NCBI RefSeq assembly: GCF_018223745.1
Contig: NZ_CP073653.1
Span: 1,417,001-1,481,000 of the forward strand
Length of the DNA: 64,000 nucleotides
From: Clostridium beijerinckii
Lineage (GTDB): Bacteria > Bacillota > Clostridia > Clostridiales > Clostridiaceae
Reading direction: 5' to 3'
Program-made: the position numbers and the translations under genes
Notes under the pieces: generated by a model
Database searches by the model: none
Told to the model about the DNA's origin: nothing
What the model saw: only the letters and a program-made list of their open reading frames with translations
Part shown: piece after piece, positions 1 to 8,149 of the stretch
Layout of the letters: the number at the start of each line of letters is the position of its first letter
Numbering within the stretch: the stretch's first letter is position 1

Positions 1-792
1 CTAAAAGTAGCTGAGGAGTTTAAGGAAAAAGGTCTTATAGATAAAATAAGACTTTCTACAAGACCAGATTACATCAATGATTATATACTTACATATCTTA
101 AAGAGTATGGAGTTGACATAATAGAACTTGGAGTTCAATCACTAAATGAAGAAGTGTTAAAAAAAGCTGGCAGAGGACATAGCGTTCATGATGTTATAGA
201 TGCATCTAAATTAATAAAAGAATATAAATTTATATTAGGACATCAAATAATGCCTGGACTACCTGGAGATACTTTTGAAAGAGATATAGAAACGACTAAA
301 GAATCAATTAAGATGAATCCAGATATTTGTAGAATATATCCGTCGTTAGTTATAAAAGATACTCCAATGGAAAGAATGTATATTAATAACGAGTACATTC
401 CATATTCTCTTGAAGAGGCCGTTAATGTAAGTAAGGTTATGTATGATATGTATAAAAAGCATAACATCAACGTAATAAGAATTGGTCTTCAGCCGACAGA
501 AAGTATAAATGAAGGAAAAGATATAGTGGCAGGTCCATTTCATCCATCGTTTAGGGAATTGGTTGAGGGCAGTTTATTGTCAGATATCATTTTAGAAAAT
601 ATGGGTGAAGAAAAAAATGGAGTTCTGTATATTAACTCAAAGGATTTAAGTAAGCTTTATGCTAATAAGAAAACATATTTCAATAAGCTTAAAGATAATG
701 GGAAAATTATTGATGTAAAACAAGATGATAATATTGAAAGAGGTCATATAAAACTTTGTCTAAAAAATAGAAAGTTAGATATAGCATATTAG
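1..792 (+). CDS. Elp3-like radical SAM protein (5' end outside window)
   Basis: The frame is open from the first base, so only the C-terminal part is present (263 codons plus stop). The visible part matches the later half of bacterial Elp3-type radical SAM proteins (COG1243): the stretch around ELGVQS, a conserved GHQIMPGLPGD block, and IYPSLVIKDTPME. These belong to the TIM barrel after the missing CxxxCxxC cluster motif. The end, from about base 500, has the PFHPSFRELVEG block and a short C-terminal domain typical of the family. The gene lies directly upstream of smc, a usual place in clostridia. Family members of this group have been linked to RNA or tRNA modification, but the substrate here is not known. 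A strong terminator follows the stop codon. Confidence 0.8.
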   Translation, partial: LKVAEEFKEKGLIDKIRLSTRPDYINDYILTYLKEYGVDIIELGVQSLNEEVLKKAGRGHSVHDVIDASKLIKEYKFILGHQIMPGLPGDTFERDIETTKESIKMNPDICRIYPSLVIKDTPMERMYINNEYIPYSLEEAVNVSKVMYDMYKKHNINVIRIGLQPTESINEGKDIVAGPFHPSFRELVEGSLLSDIILENMGEEKNGVLYINSKDLSKLYANKKTYFNKLKDNGKIIDVKQDDNIERGHIKLCLKNRKLDIAY

Positions 793-813
793 CGAGAGGA
801 GACTCTCGCTTTT
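791..813 (+). terminator. Intrinsic terminator after the radical SAM gene
   Basis: Perfect 8-bp stem AGCGAGAG/CTCTCGCT with loop GAGA, followed by a short T run. It begins inside the stop codon of the upstream gene and separates it from the smc transcription unit. Confidence 0.75.
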
Positions 814-868
814 AAAATGTTGATTATGTTTATGAAGTTTAAATTGGTATTTTCTTTTGTGTGAATTA

Positions 869-897
869 TTGATATTTAATAAGCTTTACTATAAACT
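869..897 (+). promoter_or_regulatory. Sigma-A-type promoter for the small peptide and smc
   Basis: The -35 box TTGATA (869-874) and -10 box TAAACT (892-897) are separated by 17 bp. The site lies after the upstream terminator and 25 bp before the small membrane-peptide start, so it probably drives the peptide together with smc. Confidence 0.55.
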
Positions 898-922
898 AAA
901 TTATAATAAGGAGTTGTTTGAT

Positions 923-1021
923 ATGAAAAAAAAGACTAGAGAAAAAATGATAATTGCAATGACTATTTTTATTGTAGTAATCTTTATTGTAACATTATTA
1001 CCTAGTATATTTTCTTTTTAA
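923..1021 (+). CDS. Small single-pass membrane peptide upstream of smc (32 aa)
   Basis: An ATG at 923 is preceded by AAGGAG at a good distance and opens a 32-codon frame ending at 1021, 11 bp before smc. The product has a basic N-terminus (MKKKTREK) followed by one continuous hydrophobic stretch of about 22 residues, so it should insert once in the membrane with its N-terminus inside. It resembles very short hypothetical membrane proteins of Firmicutes (DUF4044-like in shape), but I cannot assign the family with confidence. The promoter, ribosome site and tight coupling to smc argue that it is real. Function unknown. Confidence 0.6.
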   Translation: MKKKTREKMIIAMTIFIVVIFIVTLLPSIFSF

Positions 1022-1032
1022 GGAGAGGACAC

Positions 1033-4000
1033 ATGTTTTTAAAATCTCTAGAAATACGAGGATTTAAATCTTTTGCTGATAAAACAGAATTAAAATTTAA
1101 ACAAGGCGTTACAGCTGTTGTAGGACCTAACGGAAGTGGAAAGAGTAATATTTCGGATGCGGTAAGATGGGTGCTGGGAGAACAGAGCGTTAAGGTTCTA
1201 AGAGGCGGAAAAATGGAAGATGTAATATTTGCAGGAACGCAGTTTAGAAAGCCAGTGGGCCTTGCTCAGGTTTCACTAACCCTTGATAATAGTGATGAAA
1301 AGCTCGCGACAGAATATAACGAGGTAGTTGTATCAAGAAGAATATTTAGATCAGGAGAATCGGAATATTTAATAAATAATTCAAAGTGCAGGCTAAAAGA
1401 CGTAATAAATCTTTTTATGGATACAGGAATTGGTAAGGAAGGTTACTCACTAATTGGACAAGGTAAGATTGAAGCTATATTAAGTGGTAAGCCGGAAGAT
1501 AGAAGAAATCTCTTAGAGGAAGCTGCAGGTATTGTAAAGTTTAAAAATAGAAAAGAAGAAGCAGAGAAAAAGTTAAGCAATACAGATGAAAATTTAGTTA
1601 GAATAAATGATATTCTGTCAACTTACGAAGAGAGAATAGAACCCCTAAGGATTGAAAGAGAGAAAGCATTAGAATTTACTGACTTATCTAATAATTTGAA
1701 GAAAAAAGAAGTATCACTTATAGTACATACCATAGACAAAATGGAAGAAGAATTAAAAGGGTTCAATGAAGATTTGAATTTAAAAATTAAAGAAATTGAA
1801 GATAAGCGTAAAGAAGTATCTAGTTATAAGTCACAACTTAAAGAACTAGAGATAAAAATAGAAAAGCTAGAAAAGAAGAATTTAGAAGAAAAAGAGAAAT
1901 ATTATAGCTTAAAAGAAACTGTTAGTGAAGATGAAAAAAGTATAGAACTTTATAAAGAAAGAATTAAGAGTTTTGAAGAAAAGATCAATAGGAATAATTA
2001 TGAGCTGGATGATATTTTAGTTAAGGTAAATCAGCTTAATGAAAACAAGAAATTATTAGAAAGTGAATTGAGTGAAAGACTAAAGGAACAAAGATTAAGA
2101 GAAGAAGATATAGTAAATTTAGAAGAAAACAATATAAAAAGTTCTAAGGAACTTAAAAGTATAGATGAAGAAATAAAATCTCTAAGAGAAGGTGAATTTG
2201 AACTTTTAAGAAGTAACTCAGATATGAAGAATGAGATTACTATGCTAAATAAAGATCTCTCGCTAAGAGAAGAGAAAAAAGAAACCCTAAATTCGTCTAT
2301 ATCTTTTCTAGAAAATAATATTGTTATTAATTTAGCGACTTATAAAGACCTAACCAATGAAATTGAAAAGAATAAAGACAATATAAAATTGCTAAATATG
2401 CAAATAGTAGAGCATAAGAAAAAAATAGGTTCTCTATCAGCAAATTTAACTAAAAAAGAAAATGAGCTTAGAGAATTAAGTGGGACTTTAACAAAACTTG
2501 ATGCAAATAGATCAATGTTAGAAAACTTGGAAAAGCATTATGAGGGATATAACAGGTCAGTAAAATCTTTAATGGAATCAATTCATAGGGAAAGAATTAC
2601 GGCTGCAAATGATACTAAAGTCTTAGGTGAAATTTTCACTGTAGGTAAAAAGTATGAAGTTGCTATAGAAATAGCTTTAGGTGCTGCGATTTCAAATGTT
2701 ATAACAAAAAATGAAGAAATAGCAAAAGTTCTTATAGGATATTTGAAAAAAAATAGTCTAGGAAGAGCGACATTTTTACCTTTAAATATTATAAAAGGAA
2801 AGAAGTTAGAACTAGATAGAAGTATAACTGAAGCTAATGGATATATTGGGATTGCAAGTGACATAATATCTTATGATAAAGAGTATAAAAATATAATGGA
2901 TTATTCTCTAGGAAGAACAATAATCTGCAGTGATATGGACTGCGCTCTTAATATCGCAAGAATCGGAAAATATAATTATAGAATCGTTACTTTGGATGGA
3001 GAAATCATAAATCCAGGGGGGGCGTTAACAGGTGGTAGCATAAAGGGGAAAAATTCAAATGTTCTAGGTAGAAAAAGAGAAATTGAAGAATTAGTATTAG
3101 ATATAAGCAATAAAAAAGAGAAATATGAGGAATTGAAAATACTAGTTCAAGATATCAAGAAAGAAATACAAGACCTAGATGAGGATATGCTGAATAAAAG
3201 GGATGAAGTTCATGAGAAAAATATTGAACTTACAAAAAAGGAAAGTGAGATTAAAGGGTTACAGTCTGATACGGATAAGTTAAAGAGAAATCTAGAAACT
3301 GCTAAAGAAGAAATAAAAAGAATAGCAGGCGAAAGAGAAGCTATATTAGAAAAGATTAGAGCTAAAGAATCTGAAGTTCAGGTGATTGAAAGTGAAAATA
3401 CAGCTAACAAGAGCAAAAGTATAGAACTGGAACAGTTAATGAAAATCAAAGTTCAAGAAGTTAACGATAGCGATACTAAGCTTACAGAAATGAAAATCAG
3501 TAAGGCTAAGTTGGATGAGGCAATAGAAAATAAAAAGAATGAATTTTTAAGAATAGAAAAAGAAATTAAGGATTTAAAGATTAAAAATGAAATTTTAAAT
3601 AATGAAAATGAGGAAAATAAAAAAAATATTGAAAGTTTAAATTTAGATATAAAGGCTAAGAATAAGAATATTGAAGAAAATAATATTAATATCAGCAATT
3701 TAGAAGTAAACTTTAAAGATGATGAGATATTAAAAGAAAAGTTAAAGCAAGAATTTAAAGAAAAAGATAATGTAATAAGCGGTATTTTGGATGAAGTAAG
3801 CTTAAAAGAAATGGAAGTTAATAAGCGAGAAGTAATTAAAGCTAAGAAAGAAAATGATAGGGAGCATGTTTATAAGAAACTTAATGAAGAGTTAGAATTA
3901 ACTTATGCAGAGGCATTAGATAAATGTGAGCCAGTAGTTGATGAGGAAGCTTTGAAACAAGAAATTTTTGTTACTAAAGGAAAGATAACAAAACTTGGAG

Positions 4001-4590
4001 TAGTAAATTTAGCAGCAATAGAAGAGTACGAAGAAATTAAAGAAAAGTATGAGTTTATGTCTACTCAGGCAGAGGATTTAGAAAATGCCAAAAGGGAATT
4101 AAATGCCGTTATTGAAGAAATGACTAATGAAATGAAAAGTTTATTTAAAGAAAACTTCAAAATATTGAATTATAATTTTGATAAAACTTTTAAAGATTTG
4201 TTTAAAGGTGGAAGCGCTGAGCTTATTTTAGGTGAAGGTGATGAGCTTACAGCCAATATTGACATAAATGTAGAGCCGCCAGGAAAAAAACTTCAAAATA
4301 TTAATCTGATGTCTGGTGGAGAGAAGGTTCTATCTGCAATAGCCTTACTTTTTGCAATTTTAAAGATGAAACCAACGCCTTTCTGTATATTGGATGAAAT
4401 AGAAGCGGCTTTAGATGATGCAAATGTATATAGGTATGCAGAGTTCCTAAAAATGTTTTCTAAAAATACTCAATTTATAATTATAACTCATAGAAAGGGA
4501 ACTATGGAGGTAAGTGATATTATATATGGAGTAACAATGGAAGAAAAAGGTGTATCAAAGGTAGTTTCAGTAGACTTTTCCGATAGCTAG
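1033..4590 (+). CDS. smc: Chromosome segregation protein SMC
   Basis: At 1,185 residues this is a full-length bacterial SMC, the ATPase of the SMC-ScpAB condensin that organises and segregates the chromosome. The N-terminal head carries the Walker A motif GPNGSGKSN at about residues 31-39. Long charged coiled coils (about 170-500 and 680-1010) flank a hinge domain around 520-660, visible as the glycine-rich LTGGS region. The C-terminal head has the ABC signature MSGGEK (Ser about 1094) and Walker B ILDEIEAALDD (Asp1121, Glu1122). AGGAGAGG sits before the ATG. The smc-ftsY order is the Firmicutes norm. No disruption seen. Confidence 0.98.
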   Translation: MFLKSLEIRGFKSFADKTELKFKQGVTAVVGPNGSGKSNISDAVRWVLGEQSVKVLRGGKMEDVIFAGTQFRKPVGLAQVSLTLDNSDEKLATEYNEVVVSRRIFRSGESEYLINNSKCRLKDVINLFMDTGIGKEGYSLIGQGKIEAILSGKPEDRRNLLEEAAGIVKFKNRKEEAEKKLSNTDENLVRINDILSTYEERIEPLRIEREKALEFTDLSNNLKKKEVSLIVHTIDKMEEELKGFNEDLNLKIKEIEDKRKEVSSYKSQLKELEIKIEKLEKKNLEEKEKYYSLKETVSEDEKSIELYKERIKSFEEKINRNNYELDDILVKVNQLNENKKLLESELSERLKEQRLREEDIVNLEENNIKSSKELKSIDEEIKSLREGEFELLRSNSDMKNEITMLNKDLSLREEKKETLNSSISFLENNIVINLATYKDLTNEIEKNKDNIKLLNMQIVEHKKKIGSLSANLTKKENELRELSGTLTKLDANRSMLENLEKHYEGYNRSVKSLMESIHRERITAANDTKVLGEIFTVGKKYEVAIEIALGAAISNVITKNEEIAKVLIGYLKKNSLGRATFLPLNIIKGKKLELDRSITEANGYIGIASDIISYDKEYKNIMDYSLGRTIICSDMDCALNIARIGKYNYRIVTLDGEIINPGGALTGGSIKGKNSNVLGRKREIEELVLDISNKKEKYEELKILVQDIKKEIQDLDEDMLNKRDEVHEKNIELTKKESEIKGLQSDTDKLKRNLETAKEEIKRIAGEREAILEKIRAKESEVQVIESENTANKSKSIELEQLMKIKVQEVNDSDTKLTEMKISKAKLDEAIENKKNEFLRIEKEIKDLKIKNEILNNENEENKKNIESLNLDIKAKNKNIEENNINISNLEVNFKDDEILKEKLKQEFKEKDNVISGILDEVSLKEMEVNKREVIKAKKENDREHVYKKLNEELELTYAEALDKCEPVVDEEALKQEIFVTKGKITKLGVVNLAAIEEYEEIKEKYEFMSTQAEDLENAKRELNAVIEEMTNEMKSLFKENFKILNYNFDKTFKDLFKGGSAELILGEGDELTANIDINVEPPGKKLQNINLMSGGEKVLSAIALLFAILKMKPTPFCILDEIEAALDDANVYRYAEFLKMFSKNTQFIIITHRKGTMEVSDIIYGVTMEEKGVSKVVSVDFSDS

Positions 4591-4599
4591 CATCCGTAA

Positions 4600-4700
4600 A
4601 CCTCCTACTTTTAGTAAGAGGTAACGGCTGCAAGCTTCTGGATTAGTTAGACTAAGATTTAAGATGAGATGACTTATCTTAAATCAAGTTTCACTTGAGC
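4600..4700 (+). repeat. Run of hairpins between smc and ftsY
   Basis: The 132-bp spacer holds three inverted repeats: CCTCCTACT/AGTAAGAGG near 4600-4620 (one G-T pair), a perfect 10-bp pair GATTTAAGAT (4656-4665) and ATCTTAAATC (4676-4685), and a short CAAGT/ACTTG just after. None is followed by a clear T run, so they look like mRNA structures rather than a terminator. Function unknown. Confidence 0.55.
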
Positions 4701-4722
4701 AGAAAATTTTAATTAGGAGGAA

Positions 4723-5637
4723 ATGAATTTGTTTGGAAATTTATTTAATAAACTAAAAGAGGGATTAGCAAAGACAAGAGATGGATTGACCGATAAGATA
4801 AATGAGGCCTTAAATTTGGCAGTAACTATAGATGAGGATTTATATGAGGAATTAGAAGAAATATTAATCATGTCTGATATCGGTATGGACACAACAGTAG
4901 ATATTATAGAAAGATTAAGGGGGAAAATCAGAAAAGAAAAAATAAACGATCCTCAAGAAGTAAAACCGGCATTAAAGGAAGTGATTAGAGATATATTACT
5001 TGAAGGTACATATGAAGATGACGAAAAAGAAAAGAAAGTAATGCTTATAATTGGGGTAAATGGTGTTGGTAAAACTACATCTATAGGAAAACTTGCAGCA
5101 AAGAATAAACAAGAAGGAAAAAAAGTATTACTGGCTGCAGCTGATACATTTAGAGCTGCTGCTATTGATCAGCTTGAAGTGTGGAGCTCTAGAGCCGAAG
5201 TTGATATAGTTAAACATCAGGAAGGATCGGATCCGGCTGCGGTTGTTTTCGATGCAATAGAAGCGTCAAAGGCTAGAAATGTTGATCTATTAATATGTGA
5301 TACGGCTGGAAGGCTTCATAATAAGAAGAACTTAATGAATGAGCTTGAAAAGATAAACAGAATAATTGACAGGGAATTGCAAGGCTATAGAAAAGAAACG
5401 TTACTAGTTTTAGATGCAACAACAGGTCAAAATGCTGTTATTCAAGCAAAGCAGTTCATGGAAGCTTGTCCGATAGATGGAATAATATTAACTAAATTAG
5501 ATGGAACAGCAAAAGGTGGTGTTGTTTTATCTATAAAGCAAGGCTTAAATATTCCTGTTAGATACATAGGAGTTGGAGAAGGCATTGATGATCTTCAAAA
5601 ATTTGATGCAGAAGGATTTGCTGAAGCATTAATATAG
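4723..5637 (+). CDS. ftsY: Signal recognition particle receptor FtsY
   Basis: FtsY (304 aa, the compact clostridial form without a long acidic A domain) is the membrane-side SRP GTPase that receives ribosome-nascent chain complexes from Ffh. The N helical domain covers about residues 1-90, with an amphipathic N-terminus that could touch the membrane. The G domain shows Walker A GVNGVGKTT from residue 111, the DTAGR motif at about 193, and TKLDGTAKGG at about 257. The C-terminus closes with the family-typical FDAEGFAEAL helix. AGGAGGAA precedes the ATG. Its partner Ffh lies 2.5 kb downstream, beyond an IS insertion. Confidence 0.98.
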   Translation: MNLFGNLFNKLKEGLAKTRDGLTDKINEALNLAVTIDEDLYEELEEILIMSDIGMDTTVDIIERLRGKIRKEKINDPQEVKPALKEVIRDILLEGTYEDDEKEKKVMLIIGVNGVGKTTSIGKLAAKNKQEGKKVLLAAADTFRAAAIDQLEVWSSRAEVDIVKHQEGSDPAAVVFDAIEASKARNVDLLICDTAGRLHNKKNLMNELEKINRIIDRELQGYRKETLLVLDATTGQNAVIQAKQFMEACPIDGIILTKLDGTAKGGVVLSIKQGLNIPVRYIGVGEGIDDLQKFDAEGFAEALI

Positions 5638-5646
5638 GGTTAGCTA

Positions 5647-5690
5647 AGAAATAATAGGCCAGTATGTTTGGCCTATTATTTCTTTCATGT
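5647..5690 (+). terminator. Terminator after ftsY (GGCCAGTATG hairpin family)
   Basis: Perfect 15-bp stem (5647-5661 with 5669-5683) whose core is AATAATAGGCCA/TGGCCTATTATT, loop GTATGTT, then a T-rich tail. It ends the smc-ftsY unit. The same arms recur near 10540 and, split apart, at 23717-23914. Confidence 0.75.
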
Positions 5691-5984
5691 GCCTTAAAAA
5701 TATTTCTAGAAAAATATATAAAAATTAAACTATGTTTAAATATTTATATGAAAATATATTTCTATAAACACATTTTTAAAGGTACATAGATTTATATAAA
5801 AATAGTTTCAAAGATTCATATTTTTAAATATACATATGAAAATATGTAAATATTTATTGGAAACATCAGGGGTTCAAGGTTTTTGATTATGAATATACAA
5901 AATATAAATATATATATATTGCGATTCACAATGCACATTTCACAATTCATAATTATAGCTAAAATTCGTGTAATATTTTTAAAA
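5691..5984. other. AT-rich spacer between ftsY and the IS element
   Basis: About 290 bp of very AT-rich DNA without a convincing reading frame. Its last 60 bp (from 5925) are the left part of a dispersed repeat containing TTCACAATGCAC, which is interrupted by the insertion sequence. Confidence 0.6.
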
Positions 5985-7635
5985 CCTGAATTATTCATAA
6001 AATTATATGAAACATGCTTTGCATGGCTCGTTAAGCTGTTCTTAACAAATTCAAAACTTCACTTATTAAGTGAAAAAATATAGAAAAATAGACTCAAATT
6101 TGTTATGGTTAATTTGCGAAAAAAAACAATTAACAAAGGAGAGTCTATATGGGTAGTTTATTAGAAAAATCTTTGAATTTCAAGAGAAATGTAAAAATTA
6201 ATTTTGATGGTGGAAATTTAACATCAGATTCTGGTCTTATTTTATATAGTGAATTTGATGAAAGAATAGGTTTTTCAAGAACTGTAAAAGATGTTTTTTA
6301 TGTTAATGATGGAATTAATCATAGAGAACATACAAACGAAGAGATATTACTACAAAAAGTTTATCAAAGAATAGCTGGCTATACAACCGACGATAATTCA
6401 GATGAATTAAGATATGATCCAGCGCTTACTACAATTTTAGATAAAAATGCACTAGCTTCACAGCCTACAATTTCACGTTTTAATAACAATCTCGATAAAG
6501 AAAACTTAAGACAATTTAATAAAATAAATGAGTTGGTTTTGGATAAAGTATACTCAATTGATATGCCAAATCAAATAATTTTGGATATTGATTCTACTAA
6601 TTTTGAAACTTATGGTAATCAATATGGTTCAGCATACAATTCACATTATTCAGCAAATGGATATCATCCACTATTAGTTTTTGATGGACTAACAGGTGAT
6701 TTATTAAAGGCAGAGTTGCGTTCTGGAAATGTTTATACATCAAGAAAAACAGTGGCTTTTATTGGTCCATTATTAAAAAGGTATTCAAATAAATATATTT
6801 GTACAGACCTATACATTCGTGGCGATAGCGGTTTTGCTATACCTATGGACTTTATGAAATTGCAGAAGAACATGATGCTAAATATGCAATAAGATTAAAA
6901 GCAAATGCAACATTGTATAAGTATTCTGAAGAATTTACTACAAGAATGGAGATATTATGCAAAAGAAATATCTATGACCATTATACTATATATGGTGAAT
7001 TTGTATATAAAGCAAAGAAATGGACTAAAGAACGTAGAGTTGTTGTGAAATTAGAAAAGAAAGAAGGTCAAATGTGTATAGATTATACTTTTGTTGTGAC
7101 TAACATGACCAGCCATCCAGAAGCTGTAATAAAATTTTATTGTAATAGAGGAACAATGGAGAATTTTATTAAAGAAGGCAAAAACGGCTTCGCTTTCGAT
7201 AAAATGAGTAGTTCATCTTTTATCGCAAATGCTAATAAGCTTCAAGAGATGGTTTTAGCATACAATTTAAACAATTGGATTAGAAGATTATGTTTTACAA
7301 ATTCAATGAAATCTCTAAGAATAGAAACAATACGAATGAAAATAATTAAAGTAGCTGGTAAACTTGTAAAGAGTAGTAGATACTTAAAATTCAAACTCTG
7401 TAGTTCATGTGCTTATCAAAATGAGTTTTGGCATATTTTAAAAAATATCAATTCACTGCCGTTATTAAATTGATTCAGATTACAATTTAATATGTAAGAT
7501 ATGGTTAAAACCTAAAGTCCGTAGCGAAGCTGTACGTATATTTAGAAAAATAATTAAAAATTAAGAAAAGAAATAGCTAATAGCATGAAAAACTAACTTT
7601 CTTATGTTATTAACTATATCTATGAATAATTCAGG
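5985..7635 (+). mobile_element. IS1380-family insertion sequence, 1,651 bp
   Basis: Perfect 15-bp terminal inverted repeats begin with CCTGAATTATTCATA (5985-5999) and end with its reverse complement (7621-7635). They enclose a transposase gene of the IS1380 DDE family that is broken by a frameshift. The 5' leader can form a stem ATAGACTC/GAGTCTAT (6088-6095 with 6141-6148) whose 3' arm overlaps the end of the ribosome-binding site and reaches the start codon, a common IS device to block translation from read-through transcripts. The right non-coding end is about 160 bp. Confidence 0.88.
6149..7473 (+). pseudogene. IS1380-family transposase, frameshifted
   Basis: Two frames together cover an IS1380 transposase of about 441 residues. 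The first (6149-6892) starts after AAAGGAGAG and contains the N-terminal LTSDSGL region, the SQPTISRF motif, the first catalytic Asp in LDIDST and the second in RGDSGF. After the proline codon at 6842-6844 homology continues in the -1 frame (GLYEIAEEHDAKY, IRLKANATLY), ending at 7473 with the YCNRGTMENFIKE block that holds the catalytic Glu. One base appears to be missing near 6845. No standard slippery heptamer is visible in the possible overlap (6829-6892), so mutation is likelier than programmed frameshifting. Confidence 0.85.
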
Positions 7636-7754
7636 TTAAAATTATGATGAAGAATTATTTTTGCAACGTATATAATTTAAAAGTCATTAATTGCATTAAG
7701 AAATTTGATATATAGAGCCCAGGGATAAAAAATAAAAGTGTTAAGTAAAAATAC
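7636..7754. other. Spacer between the IS element and the ylxM promoter
   Basis: The first 40 bp are the right half of the dispersed repeat split by the IS (AAGAATTATTTTTGCAA, matching 30187 onward). No gene is visible in the rest. Confidence 0.6.
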
Positions 7755-7783
7755 TTGACACTTTGAAATAATCCTGTTAAAAT
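7755..7783 (+). promoter_or_regulatory. Strong sigma-A-type promoter for ylxM-ffh
   Basis: Consensus -35 TTGACA (7755-7760) and -10 TAAAAT (7778-7783) with 17-bp spacing, 25 bp before the ylxM start codon. The operon therefore has its own promoter and need not depend on transcription across the IS. Confidence 0.8.
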
Positions 7784-7807
7784 CTCTTTTGTGGGTAAGG
7801 TGATTAA

Positions 7808-8137
7808 ATGGAAGATAGAGTTGAGATTTCGTTACTTATGGATTTTTATGGTCCGTTATTAACAGAAAAGCAAAGTGAAATTATGCAGTGGTATTATAAT
7901 GATGATTTATCGTTAGCTGAAATAGCTGAGCTTAATCAAACGAGTCGTCAGGCTATTCATGATTTAATCAAAAGATGTTATAAACAACTTCTCTCCTATG
8001 AACGTAAACTTAACTTACTTCAAAAGAGTATAAATAGAAAAAAGGAAATTATGAATTTTTTAGAACACTTAAAAAATAAATATTCCATTGATGATGAGGA
8101 TATTATAAAATATAAAGAAAAGCTAGAAAATTTATAA
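7808..8137 (+). CDS. ylxM: YlxM family helix-turn-helix protein (SRP-associated)
   Basis: The 109-residue product matches the UPF0122/YlxM family: a sigma-70 region 4-like helix-turn-helix with the segment [13 protein letters not shown] and the recognition-helix region [23 protein letters not shown] charged helical C-terminus follows. YlxM is almost always encoded immediately before ffh, as here (12-bp gap), and in streptococci it modulates SRP GTPase activity. Whether it also binds DNA is not clear. GTAAGGTG serves as ribosome site. Confidence 0.93.
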   Translation: MEDRVEISLLMDFYGPLLTEKQSEIMQWYYNDDLSLAEIAELNQTSRQAIHDLIKRCYKQLLSYERKLNLLQKSINRKKEIMNFLEHLKNKYSIDDEDIIKYKEKLENL

Positions 8138-8149
8138 GGAGGAGTAAAC

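Larger units (their letters stand above)
5979..7641. repeat. Target-site duplication flanking the IS element
   Basis: TTAAAA at 5979-5984 just outside the left end is repeated at 7636-7641 just outside the right end. Removing the IS and one copy restores a sequence closely matching the intact repeat at 30127-30208. Confidence 0.65.

Noticed and set aside
5883..6083. 66-codon frame across the left IS boundary
   Set aside because: It crosses the junction between host repeat and IS, has no ribosome site and no recognisable product.
6829..6892. Programmed -1 frameshift in the transposase
   Set aside because: No canonical slippery heptamer in the overlap, and I do not know programmed shifting in IS1380-family elements; a deletion is simpler.
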